Part shown: positions 1-10,919 of the stretch, one piece after another
Numbering within the stretch: position 1 is the stretch's first letter
Layout of the letters: every line of letters begins with the position of its first letter
Assembly (NCBI GenBank): GCA_024138015.1
Contig: JAMXBB010000011.1
Coordinates: 67,532,308-67,596,307, forward strand
Length of the DNA: 64,000 nucleotides
Direction of reading: 5' to 3'
Origin: Lumnitzera littorea
Taxonomy: Eukaryota; Streptophyta; Magnoliopsida; Myrtales; Combretaceae
Notes under the pieces: generated by a model
Database searches by the model: none
Told to the model about the DNA's origin: nothing
Seen by the model: the letters and a program-made list of their open reading frames with translations, nothing else
Program-made: the position numbers and the translations under genes

Positions 1-375
1 GCCGATCATATCTAGGAGAATAGTAAGATTAAAGCCATAGACAACCTCGAATGGGGTCCTCCCAATGGTGCTATGGACAGTTCGGTTGTATGAGAGCTCC
101 ATAACTGGTAGGCACAGATCCCAATTCCTTAAGTTCTTTCCCACAATACCTCTGAGTAGATTACCTAGCATCCTATTTACCACTTCGGTTTAGCCATCAA
201 TCTGAGGGTGGCTACTAGAGCTGAACACAAGTTTGGTTCTAAGTTTTGTCCATAAAGTCTTCTAGAAATAGCTCAAGAATTTGGTGTCGGGATATGAAAC
301 AATGGTCTTTAGCACTCCATGTAGTCAAACAACTTCCTGCAAAAAAATATTAGCAATATATGTAGCATTATTAGT
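1..375 (-). pseudogene. Element A: integrase core and C-terminal fragment (Ty3/gypsy)
   Basis: Minus-strand translation gives the end of a gypsy integrase. It includes a stretch like TNNATYIANIF, then VSYPDTKFLSYFW (the SDRDTKF block with R changed to P), SSSHPQIDG, and near the window start NRTVHSTIGRTPFEVVYGF. These are standard blocks of the integrase catalytic core and the segment after it. The domain would insert the element's cDNA into the genome. It has stops, for example TAG in place of a Gln after IDG, and the 3' part lies beyond the left edge of the window. At about 375 it joins RNase H sequence directly, so the integrase zinc finger and the first part of the core are missing. It belongs to the same minus-strand element as the pieces at 376-946, 7364-8414 and 22251-24705. 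Confidence 0.85.
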
Positions 376-946
376 TCAATAGCATCCATAGTGACAGGAT
401 AGGGGCAGAGGTAAGTTTCTCCTTGATTTCTCTAAAGCTCTGCTAAATTCAGTCGTTCCATTTGAATCCTTCACTCCTTTTTGTCAGCTTAGTCAAAGTG
501 GAGGCTATGGTACCGAAGTTCTTGATAAATCACTTATAGAAAGAAGCTAGGCATAGAAACTTCGGACTTTAGTGGCATTCTTTGATGTCAGCCACTCTAG
601 AACAACTTGGATCTTCTCCTCATTTGCTCAGATTCCTTCCCTTGACACAACAAACCTAAGGAAAACCACTTCTTCTTGGCAAAATGTACACTTCTTCAAA
701 TTCCCATATAGCTTCTTAGTTTGTAGAATGTCAAATACTTCGTGAAGATATTGAACATGGTTATTTAGGTCAGCATTATATACTAGTATGTCATCAAAGT
801 ACATTGCCACACATCTTCTGATCAGGGGGAACATCACATGGTTCATTAACCTCATGAATGTAGTCAGTACATTAGTAAGGCCGAATGGCATAACTAATCA
901 TTTGTAGAGACCATGCCTAGTTTTGAAGGCAGTCTTACATTCATCG
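376..946 (-). pseudogene. Element A: reverse transcriptase (C-terminal half) joined to the start of RNase H
   Basis: Minus-strand reading shows KTAFKTRHGLYK, then an open stretch at 628-891 starting MPFGLTNVLTTFMRLMNHV. The polymerase motif YFDD is intact at 790-801. Further along come FCQEEVVFL and the linker to RNase H, ending in EIKEKLTSAPILSL at about 390. The RT would copy element RNA into cDNA. The first half of the RT lies at 7364-7620 because element A1 was inserted inside the codons for the RLGDEWK block. Most of RNase H is deleted. Apart from one 88-codon run, the frame has stops. Confidence 0.9.
942..946. repeat. Left target site duplication of A1 (catcg)
   Basis: Five bases before the A1 5' LTR match catca at 7362-7366 with one difference. 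The exact 3' boundary is ambiguous by two bases, because the LTR could end with the CA at 7362-7363. Confidence 0.6.
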
Positions 947-1815
947 TGATAGGAATCGGGCTACTAGACTATGGACTCGTAGCTAGGCTTAAGGACTAAA
1001 GGGACTGGCAAGATGAATCCTTATGTTCCAGCCGACTCATGCGGAGGCCAAGTATCTCCTTGCCAACCCTTTTTGCTTACTAAGTTGAATGATTGCCTAT
1101 TTCTCGCATGTTGTGTGTCGAGAAGCGGAAGGCCAAGATAGTGGCCTATCTTCATTCTCACACATGCCTGGCCAATTGCTTACTCAATCGCACCCTTTTC
1201 CAAGATGCTAAGAGAAAGAGTCTGGACTGACTAAGCCACCCCTGCTTAGATAAGCAAGCTATGCTACCATTTTGTCCTCATCTTCCAATAGCATCGCCGC
1301 GTATACAGAATCATGTATAGAATCTGTTGCACTAATGATTGTTTTCCTTGTATATTCATTTTTACCCTTTTGTATCTTATATATTACTTCCTTAGGAAAT
1401 GCCCTTTTTATCTTTTCCCTTTTTGGGCAAGTTGCCTTAACTTATTGGTATAAATACCCCTGTACTTATAGCTGTAAGGAGAATCAGATTGAACATTAAT
1501 ATACTTGAGTATTTTTCCTTCCTTATGTAAACACTACCTATTTACTCTCGGCTTTACTCTTATCTTAACCCTTGAGCAAGCTTAAGGAACGAGTAACCAC
1601 ATCAGACCGATTTGTGCATCATATCAAATTGTGTCGTAAGTCTTCGGAAGTTCCATCGGTGTGTCATATCCATTGAAGTTGTTCGTGGGTTTTGCTTACT
1701 TTTCATTCACATTTATCCTTTTTTGTACCATTCCCCATTATTCCTTTTGAGCTTTTTGCAAGCTTGGACCTATCCAGCAACCGGCCTTATCTGTTCTTGA
1801 TTACGATTCAAAACA
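947..1815 (+). repeat. A1 5' LTR
   Basis: Begins TGATAGGAATCGGG and ends AAAACA just before the primer site. It matches 6479-7363 through its length, including the stretch from about 1021 to 1800. It carries a TATA box and the transcript start region. Parts of it are also similar, in inverted orientation, to the LTRs of element F. Confidence 0.92.
1449..1456 (+). promoter_or_regulatory. TATA box in A1 5' LTR (TATAAATA)
   Basis: A perfect TATAAATA followed by a run of C, conserved in the other LTR at 6995-7002. This is the expected U3 promoter element of a plant LTR. Confidence 0.65.
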
Positions 1816-1818
1816 TCT

Positions 1819-1829
1819 TGGTATCAAAG
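1819..1829 (+). other. A1 primer binding site (initiator Met-tRNA type)
   Basis: TGGTATCAAAG lies three bases after the LTR end. Most plant gypsy and copia elements carry TGGTATCAGAGC here, complementary to the initiator Met-tRNA 3' end that primes minus-strand cDNA. One G to A change is seen. Confidence 0.85.
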
Positions 1830-1990
1830 TGAAGGTTTTGTATGAGCTATAGTTAGTTCTTTTAGAAGTTCTATTATACTTTGTTTTGCATGTGTGAAAC
1901 AGAGCAAATTACTGTGTTCATCTTAGCTACTATATTTGTTAGCTGTTAATTTCCTGAAGTGTTTGCTTGAACTTTAGATTTGCAAAGAAA

Positions 1991-3290
1991 ATGACAGACT
2001 CGAGTGTAAATGTTGGTGTAGGAGATGAAAATAGTAAAGTTGTCCACCATGGACGATAGTCTTAAAGAACTCCCAGAACCACTGACGAAAGACTTGATGA
2101 AGTAGTTAACTTCTTAGTGGATTTGACCTGAATTGTTCATGCGTTGTCTTACTAACCGACTAAGGCTACGCAAAACACCCCACAAGCTACTCAACCTATT
2201 AGAGGTCATAACCTAGCTCGACCAGTTCAAGGTAGAGGAGTAGGTAGACGGGTGAGGAGAAGGATTGATTTGATAGACATGGGAGACGAGGAAGAAGAGG
2301 AGTACTTTGAAGAAGAGCATATACGAGTTCTTAGAGCATCTAACCATGTGAAGCTTCAAATTCCCAGCTTCAATGGATCTGAAAATTCTTATGAGTATTT
2401 AGACTAGGAAGAAAAGGTAGAGGGTGTTTTCGATTATTATCAATACGAGGATTATAAGAAAGTGAGAATTGCTGTAGTTAAGTTCTTCGAATATGCCGCC
2501 ATGTGGTAGAAGAATTTTTAAGCCATGAGGAGATAAGAGGGCTACTGAGAGATTAGTACTTAGCCCAATATGAAGAGAGTACTCAGAAACATGTTCGTAT
2601 TGGAAACTTATCTTCAAGATTCTTTCACTCGGCTTTAAAAGCTGAGATAAGCAGGCCGAACTGTTAATGAGTATGTTCAAGAATTTCAAATACTTATGAT
2701 CCGTTGAGAAGTGGAAGAACCATCAGCTCGAACGATTTCAAGATTCATTATTAGATTACGAAGTGACATTCGAGACATTGTGGAACTCCAACAATTTACC
2801 ACAATGGATGAAGCCATCAAAATAGCCCAGTGAGTAAAGAGGCAAAGAAGGAGCCAAGTATCGGCCAGGATACCGACTAGTCGATCAAGACAGGCAAGTC
2901 ACCAAGCTCCATCAAGTACCAAGTTGAGTTGAAAAATGGATGTCTGAGCCGATTAGAAAGGCCAACCTGACACTGAAGTGCCAATTCAAACTTATGAGAA
3001 GGGGCAAGGATCGAGTAAGAAGACTAGCCAGATCAAGTGCTTTAAATGCCAAGGGTTTAGACATATAGCCACTCAGTGCCCGAATCGAAGAACTATGGTG
3101 ATCAAGGGAGATGTCACGAAGTTGGAGGTAGATGACATTAACGAAGAACCTAAAGAAGAGGAGATTACAATCGAAAAAGAAAATGTTGAGAAAGAATTAA
3201 TTGAGGAAGACGTGCTTGTCAAGGACTTGGACCAATTACTCATGGTTGTCTGACGCACTATGAACATGGAACCCTCGCGAGAAGAAGAGT
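1991..3290 (+). pseudogene. A1 gag (capsid and nucleocapsid)
   Basis: The likely start is the ATG at 1991 (MTDSSVNVG). The N-terminal part matches the gag start of element F. From about 2340 comes the retrotransposon gag domain (LQIPSFNGSENSYEYLD, then a VFDYYQYEDYKKVR block). At about 3040-3085 there is a zinc knuckle with all four ligands, CFKCQGFRHIATQC, inside an open run 2978-3253. Gag would package the element RNA. Several stops interrupt it, mostly TAG where Trp or Gln is expected. An acidic spacer after the knuckle leads into the protease in the same frame. Confidence 0.88.
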
Positions 3291-3760
3291 AGAGAGAGAA
3301 TTTGTTTCATACCACCTATAAGGTAAATGATTAGGTATGTGTCCTCATTGTGGATAGTGGAAGTTGCACCAATGTGGCATCAACCAATCTTATTTCAAAA
3401 TTCAAGTTACCGACTGTTGCACATCCGAGGCTATATAAGTTACACTAGTTGAGTGAGAAAAGAGCATTACATGTCACTTAACAAATACTACTACCAATTA
3501 CTATAGGGAATTACTCAAACCAGATTCTCTACAATGTGCTGCCCATGTGTGCTTCCCATATGTCACTAGGTAGATCGTAGCTATTTGATAGGAGAGTTAT
3601 CCATGTCGGTTACAAGAATACATACATGTCTGAGAAGGATGATCGAAAGATCACATTAAACCTGATGTTACTAAGAGAAGTTAATAAATTGCAGACAAAG
3701 CTTGCTTGCGAATTAAGGAAGGCTCTGGTGATGAGTAGAGCTAAGCTTCAAGAGGCCATC
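3291..3760 (+). pseudogene. A1 aspartic protease
   Basis: VLIVDSGSCTNVAS at about 3341 contains the DSG catalytic triplet of retroelement proteases, with the family-typical SCTN after it. It is in the same frame as the zinc knuckle. It would cut the Gag-Pol polyprotein. Stops follow soon after, and a frameshift lies between here and the RT, which reads in another frame. Confidence 0.82.
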
Positions 3761-3829
3761 AATGTTAACGAGCCGACCTTATGTTGGTTAGGTGCCTATT
3801 AGAAATGAAGGAGCAGGGTAAACTACCCT

Positions 3830-4640
3830 AGGAAATCAAAGAGTTGCTTGATGAGTACATTGATTTGTTCTTAGAACAATTGCCTAAAGGGTTATCCCTA
3901 ACTTGAGACATAGTGCACTACATTGAGTTAGTACCCAATGCCGTATTGCCAAATAAGCCAGCCTATCAAATGAATCTCGAATAGGCTTCTAAGTTACAAC
4001 ATTAAGTCAATGAGTTGCTGGAGAGAGGATATGTTCAAGAAAGTCTCAGCCCTTGTGTTGTACCGATACTTTTGGTACCGAAAAAGGATGGAACTTAGCG
4101 GATGTGTGTTGACAGCAGAGCTATGAGCAAGATCACGATCAAATATAAGTATTCGATCCTAAGGTTAGAAGACATGTTGGATGAGTTGATTGGAGTCGAG
4201 GTCTTTAATAATACTAACTTAAAGTCTAGCTACCATCAAATCCACATGAGGTTAGGAGATGAATAGAAGACTAGGTTTAAAACTTAGCATGGACTCTATG
4301 AGTGGATGGTTATGCCATTAAGCCTGTTAAATGCCCTGAGCACTTTCATGTGATTGATAAACCATGTATTAAGACATTTTATTGGAAAGTGTGTTGTGGT
4401 ATACTTTGACGACATATTGACCTACAATGCCAACATGTCGACTCATTACTAACATTTCCGAGATGTATTGGATATCCTCTGTACCGAGAGACTATTTGGC
4501 AATCTCAAAAAGTATTGCTTTTGCTAGGAAGAAGTGGTATTCTTAAGCTACGTAGTCAGTAGAGGAGGCTTATGAGTAGATGATGAAAAGATCCAAGCAA
4601 TTGTAAAGTAGCTGACTCTTACTACTTATGTCGATGTGAG
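3830..4640 (+). pseudogene. A1 reverse transcriptase
   Basis: Recognisable blocks in order are ERGYVQESLSPCVVPILLVPKKDGT, then RMCVDSRA at about 4100, LKSSYHQIHMRLGDE at about 4220, HGLYEWMVMPL, and VVYFDDIL with the catalytic Asp pair intact at 4402-4413. Stops are frequent. Two are TAG exactly where relatives have Trp, in GT*RMCVD and in E*KTRFKT, and others are TAG for Gln. It would not make a full protein. Confidence 0.9.
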
Positions 4641-5210
4641 AAGTTTCCACGAACTGACTTCATTCTATAAATGATTCATCAAGAATATCAGCATCCTCAC
4701 TATGCCTCTTACTGAGCTCACAAAGAAGAACACCAACTTCCGATAAGGAGAAAGGGAGGTGAAGAGCTTTGCTAAGGTAAACGAAAGATTGACCTCCGCC
4801 CAGGTGTTGGTTATGCCTTACTTCGAGAAAATATTTAAGCTGGAATGTGACACATCAGGCATTGGAATAGGCACTGTCTTAATGTAGGAAGGCTGACCGA
4901 TTGCCTTTCATAGTGAGAAGCTTAGAAAGCCACGCTTAAATTAATTCGTGTATGACAAGGAGCTCTTAGTGTTGATCCGAGCACTGCAAGTGTGGTAGCA
5001 CTATCTACTGCTAAGAGAATTTGTCATATATATTGACCATGAATCATTGAGGTACTTCCGAAGTCAGACGAAGTTATCGACGTAGCAAGCGAGATGGGTT
5101 GAGTTCTTTGAAGGATTCAATTTCATGATTAAATATAAGTAGGGAAAGAGGAACGTAGTTACATATGCTCTTTCAAAGTAACGTACACTTTTAACTGAAC
5201 TGCAAACTAA
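4641..5210 (+). pseudogene. A1 RNase H
   Basis: After the RT thumb comes FKLECDTSGIGIGTVLM at about 4830, the first RNase H block with its Asp. Then come RKPRLN, FVYDKELLVLIRALQVW, IDHESLRYF and a linker like KYKQGKRNVV. This is the usual gypsy RNase H, which removes RNA from the hybrid. Stops occur, mostly TAG. Confidence 0.87.
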
Positions 5211-5279
5211 GCTGTTGGGTTTGCAAGTATTAAAGAACAGTATTATGAAGATCTACACTTTGAACCCATAGTCATACGA

Positions 5280-6470
5280 TGCGTTGATGGAAGGATAGTG
5301 GATGAGTTTCATGTAGAGAATGGTTACTTGTTCTAAGGTAGAAAATTATGCATGCCGACTTGTTCATTACGGGAACTATTAATCAGGGAAGCCCACAATA
5401 GAGGACTCTCTGGACATTTTAGAAAAAGAAGGACTTGTGAACTGTTGAATAGTTGATTCTTTTGGATGAGAATGAGGATAGATGTGCATCGAGTTATCGA
5501 AAGCAGTGCAATGTACAAGAAAGCTAAGTGCTGAGTCAAGCAAGGAAAAGCGATGCCTTTACTTGTCTTGACGAAGCCGTGGATTGAATTAAGCATGAAC
5601 TTTGTTCTCAGATTATCACAAACTACCCGAAGCAAAGATTCCATAATGGTCATCATAGATTGTTTCAGTAAAATGGCACACTTCATGCCTGACTAAAAAA
5701 CTAACTACGCTTCAACTATTGCTTCTCTTTTCTTGTAAGAGATTGTGTAGTTATATGGCATGCTGAGAAGTGTAGTCTCTGATAGGAATTTAAAGTTCTT
5801 GAGCCATTTCTAGAGAACCTTATAGCATTGGATGGGGACCAAACTACTATTCAATATTTCCTGTCATCCCCAAACCGACTGCCAAGCAAAGGTGGTTAAT
5901 CACACTTTGGGATTATTACTTCGAGCTATAGTGGGAAAGAACTTGGCTAATTAGGACGTTTGCTTACCAGTAGTCAAATTCGCTTATAACCATATAATAC
6001 ATGACACCACTAAGCAAACACCCTTTGAAATGGTCTATGGTTTTAATCCTAAGTTACCCCTTAACCATACCCTCGTACCTGTACCCATACAAGAAGACCC
6101 TAACGCAAGAGCTCGAGTACATTCCCTCCAACACATTTATGATAAAGTCACTCGGCACATCAACCAAGCTACTAGAAGAATGTGAGAGAAGACCAAGGGT
6201 AGAATGATTAAACAATTCCAACTAAGAGACTTGGTATGGCTGTACCTCAATAAGGAACGGTTCGTGAAAAAGAGGAGGAACAAATTATTTACAAGAGTTG
6301 AAGAACCTTTCAAAATCCTCTAAAAGATCAATGATAATGCCTATAGATTGGAGTTGCCTAAAGACTTTGGGGTTTTTAACGCCTTTAACATTACTAACCT
6401 TAACCCATATCACCCTGATGGAGAGCTAAACGAAGACTATTCGAATTTGATCCCATATCCAAAACAACCC
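5280..6470 (+). pseudogene. A1 integrase
   Basis: It starts with the linker CVDGRIVDEFHVENGYLF and a zinc-finger region around 5350-5560. The core follows from about 5580, where the first catalytic Asp appears as Asn (SMNFV instead of SMDFV). The second block, SDRNLKFLSHF, is kept. The glutamate block reads QAKVVNHT, with Glu replaced by Lys. The C-terminal part, DLVWLYLNKERF to INDNAYRLELP and NITNLNPYHPDGELNED, is well preserved. Two of three catalytic acids are lost, so it could not insert DNA even without the stops and frameshifts. Confidence 0.9.
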
Positions 6471-6478
6471 AAAGGGAA
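6471..6478 (+). other. A1 polypurine tract
   Basis: AAAGGGAA directly precedes the 3' LTR start. This tract primes plus-strand synthesis in LTR elements. Confidence 0.85.
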
Positions 6479-7363
6479 TGATAGGAATCAAGCTACTAGA
6501 CTACTGACCCGTAACTGGGCTTGAGAACTAGAAGGACTGGCAAGATGAATTCTCCTATTCTAATCGACTCATGTGGAGGCTGAGTATCTTCTTGCTAGCC
6601 CCTTCTGCTTACCAAGCCGAATGATTGTCTATTTCTCGCATATTGTGTGCCAAGAAGCAAAAGGTCAAGACAGTGGCCCATTTTCATTCTCACACATGCC
6701 TGACCAATTGCTTACTCGGTCGCACCCTTGCCAAGATGCCGACAGAAAGAGTCTGGACTGACCAAGCCACTCCTGCTCGAATAAGTAAGCTGTTCATACT
6801 TTTTTGTCCACATCTTCCAATGACATCGCCAATACAACATCGCCATATGTACAAAATTATGTATAAAATCCATTGTACCAATGATTATTTTCCTTATATA
6901 TTCATTTTTATCCTTTTGTATCTTATAGATTACTTCTTTAGGAAGTGCCCTTTTTATCTTTTCCCTTTTTGGGTAAGTTACCTTAACTTGTGGGTATAAA
7001 TATCCCTATATTTGTAGTTGAAAGGAGAATCATATTGAACATTAATAAACTTGAGTATTTTTCCTTCCTTGTATAAACACTACTCGTTTACTCTCGACTT
7101 CACTCTTATCTTAACCCTTAAGCAAGGCTAGGTAAAGAGCAACCTCATCGGACTGATTCGTGCATCATATCGAATTGTGTCGTGAGTCCTCGGAAGTTCC
7201 ATTAGTGTGTCATATCCATTGGAGTTGTTTGTAGGTTTTGCTTACTTTTCATTCGCATTCGTCCTTTTTCGTACCATTCCTCATTATTCCTTTCAAGCTT
7301 TCTGTAAGCTTGGACCCATCTAATAACCAACCTTGTTTATTCTTGGTCATGATTCGTAATACA
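6479..7363 (+). repeat. A1 3' LTR
   Basis: Starts TGATAGGAATCAAG after the purine tract and ends near AATACA. It matches 947-1815 over its length, with a TATA box at 6995-7002. Beyond it the RT of element A resumes. Confidence 0.92.
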
Positions 7364-8000
7364 TCACCTAGTCTTATGCGAATTTAGTAGTAGTTACTTC
7401 GTAGATCAGTCTTCGAAAATATCTTGATACCATGAAGCTCATCTAACATGTCATCAAGCTTCGATATCAGGTATTTGTACTTGACAATAATGTGCTTGAT
7501 TTCTCAATTGTGGATGTACATGCACTATGTTCCATCTTTCTTAGGGATGAGCAATGCTAGTATAGTACAAGGGCTTATGGTCTCCCTTACGTATCTTCGC
7601 TTTATGAGTTCGTCCATCTATCTTTTTAGCTTGGTAGCTTACTCAGGGTTCATTCTATATATAGGTCAGTTTGGTAGGGTAGCACTTGGCTATAAATTAA
7701 TACAGTACTCAATGCCTCGGACTGGAGGCAGTCCTCTAAGCAGTTCTTTAGGAAATAGATCAAAAAACTCATTTAGTAGGCTTTGGATTTCATCAGGAAT
7801 ATCCTCTAAATCTCTCATCTCCAACAATCTTCTAACTAGTAGGAAGACAGGCTCTTTAGTCTTCTCAACATCTTAAAGCTCTCTTCAGCTCATGACTAAG
7901 GCCTTCTTCTTGCTAGCCTGGGTAAGCTTATTATGGGTCTTATTTACTTAGGAAGGGGTCATGAGTTGTAACGTAATCTTCTTTCCATCCTTAACAAAGG
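7364..8000 (-). pseudogene. Element A: RT N-terminal half and the protease-RT linker
   Basis: The minus strand reads, from the right, a linker (DEIQSLLNEFFDLFPKELL, RGLPPVRGIEY, MNPE), then YVRETISPCTILALLIPKKDGT, KYKYLISKLDDMLDELHG, and SKTDLRSNYY followed by IRIRLGD at about 7365. The polymerase gene then continues at 946 on the other side of A1. Stops occur at typical Gln and Trp positions. The large plus-strand frame at 7448-7876 is only the antisense of this. Confidence 0.88.
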
Positions 8001-8414
8001 CATAGGTGTTCTTACACTGTCGTTTGTAACGTGTCGATTGAACAACCAAGGTCATCCCAGCAGCAGATGTAAAGCTCCCATAGGGATGACATCGCACACT
8101 ACTTCGTCCCTGTACATACTCCCAACAATGAATGTTACGATCACTTGTTCAGCTACGTACAAAACACTCTTATCATGAAGCCAATGTAGCTTGTAAGGTC
8201 GATGATACTTTGAGGTCAACAGACCCAACCTCTGCACAAAGGACTCTATAACTACATTAGTACAGCTTCCTTTGTCTACTATAATGGTGCACAATTACCC
8301 CTTGACAATGCACTTTGTATAGAAAAATCTTTCCCTCTAGTCTTCATTAGAGTTTGGTAGGGAACTCAGTACTCATCTCAAGACTAGGGTCATCACTTCT
8401 CCCTAGTTAGTGTA
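8001..8414 (-). pseudogene. Element A: aspartic protease
   Basis: An open run at 8052-8294 on the minus strand reads MCTIIVDKGSCTNVVIESF and ends near MGALHLLLG. It aligns with the protease of element E. The catalytic triplet is DKG instead of DSG or DGG, so activity would be doubtful. To the right the sequence continues to a leader segment (a TEFPTKL-like stretch) and stops at 8414, where element B begins. Confidence 0.85.
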
Positions 8415-10452
8415 TGTCGAGCTTGGTTTTTTCCTTTCGATTTTTACAAAATAGTCTTCTTTAAACCAATTAATATTAAACCCTACCTGTTTAATATTAA
8501 CCCTCAACTAGGGCTTAAAGAAAATCGGTTTTTTATATTTTGAAAATGCTTTGGAGTTGCCACTTGATTGGAGTCAGGAAAAAAATCAAGTTACAACCAA
8601 TTGAGTGGATTGGTTATAACTTACCTACCGATCTATAATAAAACCAATTTTTAAAACAGTTTCTAGAACTAGAGATCTAGATGCGGAGCCTATCTTATTA
8701 AACTGTAATAGGTACCGCTTTTTAACTTTTTAATTTTAACTTTGATTTTCAAATATACCCTTACAATAATATTTATTTACAATCTTAAATTGAAATTATG
8801 CCTATTTACAAAAGATAAGGATTTAAAGAATTAATTACGAAATTGGGGAAAATAAATTTGTTCATATTTTAAGTCACCTCATATATACAGGTGCTTATGT
8901 ACTCATTATTCGAGATCAGGCTTTCATAATTTATTTACCAAAAACATTAGCGGGTTAAGTTGATTTTAATTTTTGAAAGGAAATTAGGTTTATGATCTTT
9001 ACCTATTTTGATTTATTTAAAGAAATTTTCTAAAGGGTCCTAAATCGAGGTTTGTTTGTGAAAAGTTCTAGAAATGTCCTAATTTTGGGAGTGGTCTACT
9101 TATTTTTATTTATTTCTAAGTGATAAAATAACTTTATTATTATTTTTATTTTTTTATTATTTATTCCTTTACTTTTTATTTTTATTTTTTTTGTTATTTT
9201 TTGTTTTTTTCTGTTGAAATGTGAAAATAAAAATAAAATTAAATACTTCTTCTTCTTCTTCTTTTTTCTCGCTTTTCTTTCTTTCTTTTTTGTTTTCGTA
9301 CTTCTTTTCCTTTTCCTTTTTTCTCTTTTTTTATTTTTCTTTTTTTTTGTACAAATACAATACTTAAGAAATTAATTAATTAATTAATTAAAAAATAAAA
9401 AAAAATGCCATAACCGAAATAACAAAATAAGACTCTAAATAAGATGAAGGTTTGGATCGAACAATAATTGGACACAAGTCAGGTCAGGTATTGTATTGGA
9501 TCAAATTTTGGATTTGGGTCAACTTTGGAGTGGATGATGACAACAACTGGAGTAGTGCTTTAAAAACGATCGGGAAAAGGCTTTTTGGTGAGTTTTCAAT
9601 TGGGATTAGGCGATTTAAGGAAAACGTTGTGGCCAACAATAGTTGTTTTATGTGTTTCTAAAGTTAGGATGGCGGCGTTAGTCGAGGGCATGGTAGCTAT
9701 TTGTGTTGTGCAGTTATGTATTGAGTGAAAGAGAGAAAGTGATTGTTGTTCGTCAGTTGAGATGGTTAAGTGCACGAAGGCTGGCGGTGGAGTGGTTTAT
9801 CGCTTATAGTGGTGTCTGAAAGTGAGAGTGGTAAGTGATAGTAGCTAAAAATTGATGGTTAAAGTCACTACTGCTATAGTTTCTGTGTATAGAGGGTGAA
9901 GGAGATGGTTGAGGGCATTCGGTGATAGGAGAGTTAAATCGGGTCAAGTTTGGTTTGTAGCTTAAAAGGTCTAGGTAGGTAAGAGAGAGGATGAGTTGTG
10001 CTACTGTAGTGGGGATATGTTTGGAGAGAGATAGCGGTCGGGTATGTCATGCATAGTTTAGTGAAAGAGAGAGAGAGGTCAAGGGTGGGTCTGTGTGTGT
10101 ATGGTGGTGTTTAGAGAGAGAGAGAGAGAAAGAGAGAGTGTTGGCCGAAAGGAGTTGAGAATGGAAATCAAGAGAGTAAAGGCGACGGTGGAGGGAGGAA
10201 GCCAACAAGAGAGAGAGAGAGGGTCAATCGTAGGTGTTGTGTGTGATGGTGTTCGAACATAGAGAGAGGGATCGGGTATACAGTGGCCAAAAGAGAGGAA
10301 GTAAGTTGTGTGTGTACTCCTCCTCCCTCCCCTATTATGTATGTGTTTGGTTTTAAGAGAGAGAAAGTGGAGAGAGATTCTAATCTCTATAGGTATGTGT
10401 TTGAAAAAGTGGATCCCCATCCCCACCACCCTTCCCCCCCTCAGCGTGTGTG

Positions 10453-10494
<42 letters not shown>

Positions 10495-10680
10495 AAAATG
10501 AGAAAGTGAAACTATCTAAAAATATTTATTATTTTCAATTTTTTTTTATTTTTTGTGACTTTTCAATTTTCTATATATTTTTCTAAATTTTTCCATTTTT
10601 TTAAATTTATTTATTTTTTTAATTTTCTTTAATTTTCTATTTTTTATATTTTTCCTAATTTAGGACCCTTTAACCTATTC
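8415..10680 (-). repeat. B 3' LTR
   Basis: On the plus strand it starts TGTCGAGC, so the LTR ends in GCTCGACA. It matches 19655 onward, with shared low-complexity blocks (T-rich runs and CTT runs near 9250, AATT runs near 9370) and shared GAGA-rich parts. It lacks about 400 bases present in the other copy (about 21690-22110). Confidence 0.85.
10455..10490. repeat. (CT)n microsatellite in B LTR
   Basis: An uninterrupted run of about 18 CT units. GA-rich runs also occur at 10060-10230. The other LTR copy has only a short CT run here, so the length changes quickly. Confidence 0.95.
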
Positions 10681-10919
10681 TAAAAATTTTGAATAAAAAA
10701 AGGGGAGAGAGAAGGACAAAAATGAAGTGTCTATAACTATCCCTCTTTGTGATGAAGTTTGTGCAAAACTTTGCCACAAAAACAAAAGAGACACTATTTT
10801 TTCTCCAAGGGTAGATTTTGTTCTAAGAAGTGCTATAGCTAGCTAAGTATCATAAGCCCAATCCACTAGGGATTTTCGTGAACAGTGAAAAGAGAGAGGA
10901 GACACTCTAAGAGCTAATT
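10681..10919. other. B interior next to the 3' LTR, no gene seen
   Basis: AT-rich sequence with a short GA-rich patch at about 10696-10718. The purine-rich patch is on the plus strand, so it is not the expected purine tract for a minus-strand element. I see no coding signal. Confidence 0.5.

Larger units (their letters stand above)
947..7363 (+). mobile_element. Element A1: full-length Ty3/gypsy (chromovirus-like) retrotransposon
   Basis: The two LTRs are 947-1815 and 6479-7363. A primer site lies just inside the left LTR and a purine tract just before the right one. Gag, protease, RT, RNase H and integrase follow in the usual gypsy order. It sits inside the RT gene of element A, whose reading resumes on both sides. 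The LTRs share clear similarity but differ at many positions, so the insertion is old. No chromodomain is visible after the integrase. The lineage within the Met-tRNA-primed gypsy elements is not resolved. Its LTR and gag resemble those of element F. Confidence 0.93.

Noticed and set aside
5333..5686. 117-codon minus-strand frame
   Set aside because: Antisense of A1 integrase.
1991..6470. A genetic code with TAG read as Gln
   Set aside because: TAG also replaces Trp, frameshifts are present, and the elements are decayed. Deamination explains it better.
7448..7876. 142-codon plus-strand frame
   Set aside because: Antisense of the RT N-terminal half of element A.
10079..10429. 116-codon minus-strand frame
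   Set aside because: Antisense of the GA-rich LTR segment. Its Ser-Leu repeats come from the microsatellites.
10283..10501. Overlapping plus-strand frames of 62-72 codons ending in Leu-Ser runs
   Set aside because: They run through the CT microsatellite in the LTR of B. The protein is low complexity and is not kept in the other LTR copy.
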